Assembly (NCBI GenBank): GCA_964456185.1
Contig: CAYVZZ010000108.1
Coordinates: 1 to 7,842 of the forward strand
Source of the DNA: CAYVZZ01 sp964456185
GTDB taxonomy: Bacteria > Pseudomonadota > Gammaproteobacteria > Pseudomonadales > Alcanivoracaceae
Direction: 5' to 3'
DNA length: 7,842 nt
Of this stretch, positions 1 through 5,426 are shown one piece after another. The notes under the pieces were generated by a model. It searched no databases, was not told the DNA's origin, and saw only the letters and a program-made list of their open reading frames with translations. Position numbers and translations under genes: made by a program. Every line of letters begins with the position of its first letter. Position 1 is the first letter of the stretch.

Positions 1-59
1 TGCATGTGTTAGGCCTGCCGCCAGCGTTCAATCTGAGCCATGATCAAACTCTTCAATTA
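1..59 (-). rRNA. rrs: 16S ribosomal RNA, 5' end (partial)
   Basis: Read on the minus strand, the sequence begins AATTGAAGAGTTTGATCATG, continues GCTCAGATTGAACGCTGG and runs to CTAACACATGCA at the window edge. This is the universal 5' end of bacterial 16S rRNA, including the site of the standard 27F primer. By alignment with E. coli the mature 5' end falls at about position 59. Only the first ~59 of about 1,540 bases are present; the rest of the operon lies to the left of the window. The gene is transcribed in the same direction as all its neighbours and is driven by the P1 promoter at 271-331. Identity is certain; the exact processed end could be off by one or two bases. Confidence 0.97.
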
Positions 60-72
60 AGAAAAGTGTTTA

Positions 73-153
73 ACGAGCCTGCGCTCGTAGTACATGCTCA
101 GCTAATCGAACTACTCAACAAATTTGTTGACTCGTTCAAAGCTGATATCTTTG
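73..153 (-). other. 16S precursor leader with three inverted repeats
   Basis: The transcribed leader between boxA and the mature 16S end holds three inverted repeats. One is ACGAGC/GCTCGT with a 4-base loop at 73-88. One is a perfect 16-bp palindrome, TCAACAAATTTGTTGA, at 115-130. One is a 5-bp stem, CAAAG/CTTTG, at 137-153. In rRNA precursors the leader pairs with sequence after the 16S gene to form the RNase III processing stem, and local hairpins assist folding. The partner strand lies outside the window, so which part belongs to the processing stem cannot be told. No protein-coding gene is present here; short reading frames across the region are incidental. Confidence 0.5.
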
Positions 154-200
154 TAAAGAATCTCAACTCCAAACGGGTCCCACACGTTTGTCTGTCTATA

Positions 201-238
201 TTGTTAAAGATCTTAAAAGCCTGATTTATTTGGCTTTT
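201..238 (-). promoter_or_regulatory. rRNA leader antitermination site (boxB-like hairpin and boxA)
   Basis: On the minus strand a boxA-like element, AGATCTTTAACAA (201-213), closely matches the gammaproteobacterial rRNA boxA (TGCTCTTTAACA). Directly before it is a hairpin with arms AAAAGCC/GGCTTTT and a 10-base loop (215-238), in the position of boxB. The order boxB then boxA, about 60 bases after the transcription start and well before 16S, is the usual rrn leader arrangement. In E. coli, boxA RNA is bound by NusB/NusE (S10), so that RNA polymerase resists Rho-dependent termination along the untranslated rRNA operon. The match and its position make boxA very likely; the boxB label rests only on the hairpin. 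Confidence 0.8.
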
Positions 239-270
239 CTGGTTAAGAGCGTTTGTTTGTGCCCTCAACG

Positions 271-331
271 TGGATGCGCATTCTACGCGGATTCTGATGA
301 CTGTCAAACGCTTTTTGGGATTTTTTTGAAA
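271..331 (-). promoter_or_regulatory. rRNA operon P1 promoter with UP element
   Basis: On the minus strand there is a perfect -35 box TTGACA (302-307), a 16-bp spacer and a -10 box TAGAAT (280-285), followed by a GCGC discriminator (276-279). Aligning with E. coli rrnB P1, in which GCGCCACC separates the -10 box from the start, places the transcription start at A271. Upstream, A-tracts at about -41 to -60 (311-331, including AAAAA at 312-316 and AAAAAAA at 321-327) fit a UP element contacted by the RNA polymerase alpha C-terminal domains. The short spacer and GC-rich discriminator are hallmarks of promoters controlled by ppGpp/DksA and initiating nucleotide levels. Fis sites may lie further up but cannot be assigned by eye. 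Confidence 0.9.
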
Positions 332-390
332 ATCTTTTCCAAGCGATGTTTTTTCCATCAATTAGGGCATTAAACGCCCGAAACCACTAG

Positions 391-1224
391 TCACTGCTTA
401 AAGCGTCGCATTAGCGCCATGGCCAGACCATAGGCCACGTAAGCGACGCCTATGGTAAACAGGACGCTTGGCGGGTCAAGTAAAATGATGGCAAACACGA
501 TAATGACCCCCACCAACACGCGGAACGGCACCCGCCCAATGTGGAACTCTTTGAAGGAATGGAATTTTACCGAGCTCATCATCAGTAGACCGGTTCCCGC
601 TGTAATCAGCGCAACAAGCCAAGATATATCTGCCCCCACTATGTCATTGGATGCACAAAACCAAATGAACGTGGCTACTATGCCTGCTGCTGTCGGGCTA
701 GGTAACCCAATGAAGAAACGCTTATCGACGGTTTCTGCCTGCACGTTAAAGCGCGCCAACCTGAGTGCACCACAAGCGGCGTATAGAAAGGCGGCAGCAA
801 GCCCTATTTTGCCCAGCCCTTGTAAGCCGTATGCATAGGCGACCATGGCTGGTGCCACGCCAAAGGAGACACAATCTGATAGGGAGTCGTACTCGGCACC
901 GAACTTGCTTTGGGTGTTGGTCACGCGGGCCACACCGCCGTCCATGCCGTCGAGCACCCCAGCAACGATGATCGAGATGCCGGCCGCCACAAACTGCTCG
1001 TTCATTGCAGCAATGATGGCATAGAAGCCGGCTAATAAAGCGGCGCTGGTGAAGAGATTGGGTAGCAGGTAGATCCCTTTATGACGGCGCTTTTGTTGAT
1101 CTTGCTCTATAACCTCGTAACTATCCTCTGTTTCACCCGTTATTGGTGACTGTACATCTTGGTTGTCATTCATGACTTTGTTTCCATCATTGCGATTGGT
1201 TCGTGCCTTTACGTTGCTTGGCAT
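391..1224 (-). CDS. pssA: CDP-diacylglycerol--serine O-phosphatidyltransferase (PssA, integral membrane type)
   Basis: Transfers the phosphatidyl group from CDP-diacylglycerol to L-serine, giving phosphatidylserine and CMP, the first step towards phosphatidylethanolamine at the inner membrane. The complete CDP-alcohol phosphotransferase signature is present: D92-xx-D95-G96-xx-A99-R100-x8-G109-xxx-D113-xxx-D117. The acidic residues bind the metal and the CDP-alcohol. About eight hydrophobic segments lie between residues 51 and 272. KRRHKGIYLLPNLFT (45-59) opens the conserved domain, as in Pseudomonas-type PssA; this is not the soluble phospholipase-D-like E. coli PssA. The 277-residue form starts at 1224, just 14 bases after a terminator hairpin, with only a weak GGGG-type ribosome site. 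An internal ATG at 1173 (Met18) would give 260 residues, nearer the usual N-terminal length, so the true start is uncertain. A weak GC hairpin follows the stop, and then the rRNA promoter region begins. Confidence 0.95.
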   Translation of the reverse strand: MPSNVKARTNRNDGNKVMNDNQDVQSPITGETEDSYEVIEQDQQKRRHKGIYLLPNLFTSAALLAGFYAIIAAMNEQFVAAGISIIVAGVLDGMDGGVARVTNTQSKFGAEYDSLSDCVSFGVAPAMVAYAYGLQGLGKIGLAAAFLYAACGALRLARFNVQAETVDKRFFIGLPSPTAAGIVATFIWFCASNDIVGADISWLVALITAGTGLLMMSSVKFHSFKEFHIGRVPFRVLVGVIIVFAIILLDPPSVLFTIGVAYVAYGLAMALMRRFKQ

Positions 1225-1238
1225 TCTACCCCAGAAAT

Positions 1239-1268
1239 GAAGAAACCCCGAAATTTCGGGGCTTCTTC
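1239..1268 (-). terminator. Hairpin terminator after the lipase gene
   Basis: A 30-bp inverted repeat has core arms CCCCGAAA/TTTCGGGG flanked by GAAGAA/TTCTTC, with one imperfect pair (1245/1262). In minus-strand RNA that pair is G-U and can form; in plus-strand RNA it is A-C and cannot, so the hairpin suits minus-strand transcription. The core is followed by TTTCTTCATTT, a moderately T-rich tract. It lies 26 bases after the lipase stop codon and 14 bases before the upstream candidate start of pssA. It most likely ends lipase transcription and separates the two genes, although the hairpin's position could also influence pssA expression. Confidence 0.8.
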
Positions 1269-1294
1269 GTTACCTGTGATAAAAAATCTCAGGA

Positions 1295-3964
1295 CTACCA
1301 GGCGGCAATAGTGCTGCCGCTACAGGTAGTGCAAGCCGATTCACCCACAACAAACCCTGTCGATAGGTAAGCAGCCACCTGTGTTTGCATCATGGTAGTG
1401 ATATCCAAACTAGCGGACGGATCCAGCAAGGAGCTATGCGCGCCGCCGGAAAAACGCACCAAGCCATATGTCGCGGGACTGGGCGTGGTGGATGGAGCAA
1501 CCATCACCATCCCGCTTTCTGACACCTGTGGCAAACCTATTCCTGTAAACGGCACGACTGCTCCGCCTGTTGCTTGCGAAATTGCAGGACACAGCGGGCC
1601 ATAGGCGGTAACACAAGCACTCACTCCCGAGGGGTTCGCCGCCAAGACGGAGGCTAGAGCAACAAAGCCGGTTCCTTGAGTCAACGAATCAGTACCACCG
1701 AAAGCGGCAGGTAACGTTGATGGCGACTGCGTTGCAGACACATTAGCTTGCACTAGGCTTCCCGATACCGCTGACCATGCTTCACCTAATTCAGAAGTGG
1801 CCGGACCGAATACATTGTTAGGCACGACCAAGTCAGGCTGTGTACTACCATCGCCAACAACCTCTTGGAAAAGGATTTTCGTTTTTATGCTCGCCAGCTG
1901 GTCGGTGTAGTTAATAGGATCAGCGCTGTCCACCAACGTCTGAGCCGCAATCAAAAAGCTGGTATAGCTAGCAGAGGGTTTAGTAACACCTTTAGCGGCC
2001 AAACCTTGTGTAATCACAGGTTCGAAGCTAGCAGAGCCATCCAGCAGCTTGGCGATACCACCACCACCGACGTTGAACACAATGTGCTGAAGGTTGCCAC
2101 TAATATTGCTCAAAGTGGCCGCAAAAGTTTCGCCTACAATTGCGCCAAGTGACATACCGACAAAGTTGATATTTGCTGTATCGATTTGTACGGAACCTGA
2201 CATGGTCGACACCAAAGTCGAGCTATTTTGCAGTGCCAGATACAGCGAATCGAGGTCAATAACGGATTGACGCAACACATCACGCGCATTAGCTAAATTA
2301 AACAAATTAATGTAGCTGTCACCAGAGGCACAAACCTCACGACCATCAGCAGCAGTCACCTTGGCACCCTGCATACAAGCACCGCCGGCTGCAGCCCCCC
2401 TGGTCACGAGACGCTCATCAGCCGCATAACCACCACTCGTAGCCTGATTAATAATATTGCTTACCGCGATCGCCAAGCCACTAAGTTCGCTATCAGGATT
2501 CACATACAGACCATGCTCGGGCAAGTCGATAGCCACACCCACCTGACATGCACCTGCCAAGCTACGTGCTAGCGCTAATAAAGTGACACGATTTGAGGTA
2601 ATACCATGTTGATATATCGTGACAGGATAAGGTGCCGCACAACCCGATGCAGCTGAAGGCACAGTCACAATAACCGGGACATCCACCGTGCCCTGCGGAT
2701 CTGCTTTATAAAGATTGATCGCATTCAAGGAATGATCATTGGGATTAGTTCGATTGGTTCCTTGCCAAGTTGAATTCGCAGGGTCATTTGGATCTAGAAA
2801 GCTCACCATACCTGCGACTTTACCAATATAGACATCTGCCAAGGGACTGGGAGTCCAACTTGCTGGATTTTGACCCAAACAGTCAGTCGGATCAGACAAC
2901 AGGCAAGCTAGACCCAATTTGGCCTTGGTTAACTTAGTAATTAACTGTGTATTACCACTAGTGCTAGCGGCAGAGATAGCTTGGCCGATTGCAGTTAATG
3001 CATCCACGGGAGCCAGCTGGATAGAAGGTGCAGTAATTTGCGACTGCGCTTGTTTGATCGGCGCTTCAATGTTTTGCGTAGTAACTGAATAGCTGAGCGC
3101 GATATTAGAGGCCGTCAACGGGACAGGCTGCGCCAAACTGGGGTCCCCCGAGGCAGCCGCTTTCAATACAGTGGGAGCAAAAGGGTTGGCCGCAGAATAA
3201 GCCTTAACTAATGTTTCTTGTACTTCCACTTTGGAATTTAATGCCTTAATCCCCAATACGTCATTGCGCGCATCAATATATTGAGCAGGCGATGATACAG
3301 ACTCACCAGTTACAGTTTTTAGGGATTTAGTGACAACGATAATGTAGCTCGTTGCACTTTCTAACGGCTTAAGCGGCAAGATAGCCACAGTATTACCACT
3401 TGCACTCGCTACAAAATCAATGCCATAGGTTAGCTCATTTGCGATGCCCGATGGTTTGTTTTGAGCATATAAGGCTGCCAAACTAGCCGCCGCTGATGCA
3501 ACCGGAGCTGGCGTACCCGGGTTAGTCGCAACGGCCTGTAACTGCCCCGCCACACTTGCCAAAATAAAATTACCTGAACGGCCAGAGCCCTTAACTTGGA
3601 AAATTCGAATGCCTTTCGTCAAATTCTCGGTTGAGCCGTCAATTGGCACGCTGAACGGAATGGTCAACATTGCCGTGGTTGAGAACCCACTAGACGTGTT
3701 AAGCGCCTTTAAAACACTTGCATTCGAAGCACCTGGATCATAGCTCACCGCGATGTTGCCATTTTCCGAGCTAGCAAAAACCAAATCAGTTGGGAAAGGC
3801 AGCTTGCTAGAATCTTGCGATAGCGGGTTAAACAATGGTGTTGCAGCCGTTTCTAAAGGCGGCACCGCGTTGTCGCTGCTAGAAGCCGGACTTTTAGCAT
3901 CGCAACCGGCGAATAGGATAGCAGCAGATGCAAGCACCGCTACCGATAGGATCCGAAGGGTCAT
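1295..3964 (-). CDS. Lipoprotein lipase/phospholipase of the VolA/Pla-1 type
   Basis: An 889-residue alpha/beta-hydrolase predicted to cleave ester bonds of phospholipids, lysophospholipids or acylglycerols outside the cytoplasm. The N-terminus is a lipoprotein signal (hydrophobic stretch 5-19, lipobox LFAGC, lipidated Cys21). Residues about 40-300 resemble the bacterial virulence-factor lipase N-terminal domain. The catalytic part shows YQHGITSN (451-458, oxyanion-hole HG), the nucleophile elbow G603-M-S605-L-G607, acidic candidates D705 and D711 in VGDGSTQPDLVVPN, and H843 in GGAHSSLLDP near the C-terminus. Ten cysteines besides Cys21 lie in close pairs (354/362, 442/473, 530/545, 784/792, 878/881), fitting disulfides. 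The start at 3964 is chosen for its GGGAG ribosome site and because the signal peptide begins there; the frame runs open to an ATG at 4042 that lacks such a site. VolA of Vibrio cholerae is a surface lysophospholipase of this type, and Aeromonas Pla/lipase is related. Family is confident; exact substrate and location are not. Confidence 0.87.
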   Translation of the reverse strand: MTLRILSVAVLASAAILFAGCDAKSPASSSDNAVPPLETAATPLFNPLSQDSSKLPFPTDLVFASSENGNIAVSYDPGASNASVLKALNTSSGFSTTAMLTIPFSVPIDGSTENLTKGIRIFQVKGSGRSGNFILASVAGQLQAVATNPGTPAPVASAAASLAALYAQNKPSGIANELTYGIDFVASASGNTVAILPLKPLESATSYIIVVTKSLKTVTGESVSSPAQYIDARNDVLGIKALNSKVEVQETLVKAYSAANPFAPTVLKAAASGDPSLAQPVPLTASNIALSYSVTTQNIEAPIKQAQSQITAPSIQLAPVDALTAIGQAISAASTSGNTQLITKLTKAKLGLACLLSDPTDCLGQNPASWTPSPLADVYIGKVAGMVSFLDPNDPANSTWQGTNRTNPNDHSLNAINLYKADPQGTVDVPVIVTVPSAASGCAAPYPVTIYQHGITSNRVTLLALARSLAGACQVGVAIDLPEHGLYVNPDSELSGLAIAVSNIINQATSGGYAADERLVTRGAAAGGACMQGAKVTAADGREVCASGDSYINLFNLANARDVLRQSVIDLDSLYLALQNSSTLVSTMSGSVQIDTANINFVGMSLGAIVGETFAATLSNISGNLQHIVFNVGGGGIAKLLDGSASFEPVITQGLAAKGVTKPSASYTSFLIAAQTLVDSADPINYTDQLASIKTKILFQEVVGDGSTQPDLVVPNNVFGPATSELGEAWSAVSGSLVQANVSATQSPSTLPAAFGGTDSLTQGTGFVALASVLAANPSGVSACVTAYGPLCPAISQATGGAVVPFTGIGLPQVSESGMVMVAPSTTPSPATYGLVRFSGGAHSSLLDPSASLDITTMMQTQVAAYLSTGFVVGESACTTCSGSTIAAW

Positions 3965-3968
3965 GTTT

Positions 3969-3975
3969 CTCTCCC
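3969..3975 (-). promoter_or_regulatory. Ribosome binding site fixing the lipase start
   Basis: The minus strand reads GGGAGAG, then AAAC and ATG at 3964, so the GGGAG core is six bases from the start codon. The in-frame upstream ATGs at 4042 and 4027 have no comparable purine-rich site, and using them would bury the lipoprotein signal 21-26 residues inside the protein. Confidence 0.8.
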
Positions 3976-4079
3976 GTTTGTTAAGCCGTTTAAGCTCATT
4001 TTTCGTTGGTATGTTATTCGCCGACATGCAAAAAGCTCCCATTAACTTGCTAGCCGACTTTTATTGGACTCTTTGGTAC

Positions 4080-4109
4080 TTTATAACAAGCTGTTGCATG
4101 ACACAACAA
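4080..4109 (-). promoter_or_regulatory. Candidate promoter of the lipase gene
   Basis: The 191-bp gap before the lipase should hold its promoter. The best minus-strand candidate is TTGTTG (4104-4109), an 18-bp spacer and TATAAA (4080-4085), about 115 bases before the start codon. The -35 box lies inside an imperfect repeat ACAAC-N7-GTTGT (4103-4119), and AACA-N3-TGTT (4085-4095) lies beside it; either could bind a regulator. The match is modest. I see no terminator after the DUF1285 gene, so read-through from upstream is also possible. Confidence 0.3.
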
Positions 4110-4155
4110 AGGAAGTTGTTTCTTTTATCGGTGTTTTACATAGGATAGAGGCGAA

Positions 4156-4707
4156 CTAAAACCTGCCAAGATCGAACAACCCGCCCTGGCTTGATATTAC
4201 AAGATGCGCACCGTCCTCTTCTTCTGATTCTTCAGCCATTTCAACTAATTCATAGAAGACATTACGGTGGATCAGTGCGTGCAGCCGATCTCGCACATGA
4301 ATAGTGGGCTGAGGCATTTCCCCATGCGATGTGACGCTGATGGGGTGGTCTTTGCCAGCGGCGATGAGTTCGCCGGTGTTGATGGTGAAGATAAGGTTAC
4401 CATCGGCCTGCTCGACCTGGGTGGCGACTAGCGGGTAGGCATCGACCTGAATACGCAGCCTTTCTTGTGGGGTAACGAGATAGTAATGGTCGTCGTCATC
4501 ACGGCGCAGGATGGTGGCGAATAACTTCACCATGGCGGGGCGGCGAATTTCGGAATCTTGGTAGTACCAGCGACCTTCGCGATCGATGCGAATTTTAATG
4601 CGGTAGGTGCGTGGCGGATGCCAATCATTTACGGGCGGCAGCTGGCCTTGCTTTACTTCGGCTTCTGCTAGGCGCTCCATGATGTTGTCGAGACTTGGCT
4701 CGTTCAT
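4156..4707 (-). CDS. DUF1285 family protein, function unknown
   Basis: A 183-residue soluble protein with no signal peptide or membrane segment. It matches the DUF1285 family: PPVNDWHPP (24-32), the strand-rich IKIRIDREGRWYYQDSEIRR (37-56), VKLFATILRR (60-69) and YYLVTPQERLRIQVD (75-89) are its recognisable conserved blocks. Solved structures exist for the family but no biochemical role is established; a sensing or signalling role has been proposed. The C-terminal third has a strongly acidic patch, EMAEESEEEDG (156-166), before ISSQGGLFDLGRF. The start at 4707 is supported by AAGGAG eight bases upstream (4716-4721). The stop codon of the TetR gene overlaps it by one base (TAATG), so the two are almost certainly translated from one mRNA. 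The frame stays open to an ATG at 4863 inside the TetR gene; that extension is out-of-frame TetR coding sequence and not real. From memory, a TetR/DUF1285 pair near tatD also occurs in Pseudomonas. Confidence 0.88.
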   Translation of the reverse strand: MNEPSLDNIMERLAEAEVKQGQLPPVNDWHPPRTYRIKIRIDREGRWYYQDSEIRRPAMVKLFATILRRDDDDHYYLVTPQERLRIQVDAYPLVATQVEQADGNLIFTINTGELIAAGKDHPISVTSHGEMPQPTIHVRDRLHALIHRNVFYELVEMAEESEEEDGAHLVISSQGGLFDLGRF

Positions 4708-5357
4708 TACTCGCGCTCCTTGGTGGAGCGACGCGATTGCCCTTTGTTGCCCATACGCAGGCCAATGTTGAGAATAAAGTCGAGAAAGTCGTCTTTGTCG
4801 TCGATGAATTGGCGATAGAAATCGGATTCCATTAATGCCACCGCACCGTGGGCAAAGGCCCAAGCGGTGCAGATGTGATAGGCCGGTGGCACGTCTTCCA
4901 GTGTACCTTCGTCTATGCGGGCTTGAACGATTTGTTCCAGGTGCTCGGCATTGGCTGCGCGCACTTTGTATACGCGCTCGACGAGCTCGGGGACGGCCTG
5001 TTCTTTGATGAGTTTATTTTCTAATCGATGGAACAGCTGATAGCGATTCGGTGAGGCAATGCGAAAACGGAAGTATTCGCGGGCGAGCTTGTCTTTGTCG
5101 TCGGTCGGATTAATGCGCTCGAAGATGTCGGCCAGCTCTTCTTCGTAACGCAGCATGAGCAGCAGATAAATCTGGTTTTTGGTCTCGAAGTGCTTATAAA
5201 TGGTGCCTTTGGCGATGCCGACTTTATCGGCAATCATTTCCACGGTGACGCGATCTTCGCCCTGCTCTAAAAAGAGCGCTTGGGCGACATCAAGAATGCG
5301 TTGCTCGCGTTGGCGAAACTCTTGCACTCTGCGTGTGGCTTTTTCGAGATCGTTCAA
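4707..5357 (-). CDS. TetR-family transcriptional regulator (TTG start)
   Basis: A 216-residue regulator of typical TetR length. The N-terminal DNA-binding domain includes helix ILDVAQALFLEQG (21-33) and the helix-turn-helix VTVEMIADKVGIAKGTIYKHF (37-57), the family's most conserved stretch, followed by TKNQIYLLLM. Residues about 70-200 form the helical ligand-binding and dimerisation part, whose effector cannot be read from sequence. It starts with TTG at 5357: AGAGGAG lies six bases upstream (5364-5370), and no ATG occurs in frame before Met41, which is inside the helix-turn-helix. The stop overlaps the DUF1285 start, so the two are co-expressed. A perfect 6-3-6 palindrome 26 bases upstream is a likely autoregulatory operator. 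Targets beyond its own operon are unknown; the DUF1285 gene is the obvious one, and the lipase gene further downstream is a possibility only. Confidence 0.93.
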   Translation of the reverse strand: MNDLEKATRRVQEFRQREQRILDVAQALFLEQGEDRVTVEMIADKVGIAKGTIYKHFETKNQIYLLLMLRYEEELADIFERINPTDDKDKLAREYFRFRIASPNRYQLFHRLENKLIKEQAVPELVERVYKVRAANAEHLEQIVQARIDEGTLEDVPPAYHICTAWAFAHGAVALMESDFYRQFIDDKDDFLDFILNIGLRMGNKGQSRRSTKERE

Positions 5358-5363
5358 GGTTGG

Positions 5364-5370
5364 CTCCTCT
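5364..5370 (-). promoter_or_regulatory. Ribosome binding site supporting the TTG start of the TetR gene
   Basis: The minus strand reads AGAGGAG, then CCAACC and TTG. The near-consensus Shine-Dalgarno sequence and six-base spacing justify TTG at 5355-5357 as the start of the regulator. The weak start codon combined with a strong site probably keeps the repressor at a low, set level. Confidence 0.8.
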
Positions 5371-5382
5371 GCCCTGCTGTGC

Positions 5383-5397
5383 TTATGCTTTGCATAA
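5383..5397. promoter_or_regulatory. Palindrome, likely TetR operator
   Basis: TTATGC-TTT-GCATAA is a perfect 6-3-6 inverted repeat (15 bp) in the short gap between rmuC and the TetR gene, 26 bases before the regulator's TTG. TetR-family dimers bind such palindromes and commonly repress their own promoter. A possible -10 box TACACT lies just upstream on the minus strand (5412-5417), which would place the palindrome just after the transcription start, a repressing position. No T-run follows it and the stem is AT-rich, so it is unlikely to be a terminator. That the neighbouring regulator binds it is inference from position and symmetry. Confidence 0.55.
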
Positions 5398-5426
5398 CCT
5401 TTGTTTTACCTAGTGTAGCGGAAAGC

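Noticed and set aside
98..361. An 87-codon minus-strand frame across the rRNA control region, with plus-strand frames at 6-224 and 188-373
   Set aside because: They overlie the 16S leader, boxA and P1 promoter, show no recognisable protein features and have no ribosome sites.
365..379. Small hairpin GGGC...GCCC after the pssA stop as a terminator
   Set aside because: The stem is only four GC pairs plus a possible G-U pair and no T-run follows, so it is too weak to call, although pssA probably ends near here.
452..971. Plus-strand frames opposite pssA
   Set aside because: They are antisense to conserved membrane and active-site codons of pssA and show no homology signal.
3753..4148. A 131-codon plus-strand frame opposite the lipase start
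   Set aside because: It is antisense to the signal-peptide region and the upstream gap, with no domain signature.
4708..4863. N-terminal extension of the DUF1285 protein by 52 residues
   Set aside because: It is out-of-frame TetR coding sequence. The ATG at 4707 has AAGGAG and matches the family's N-terminal length.
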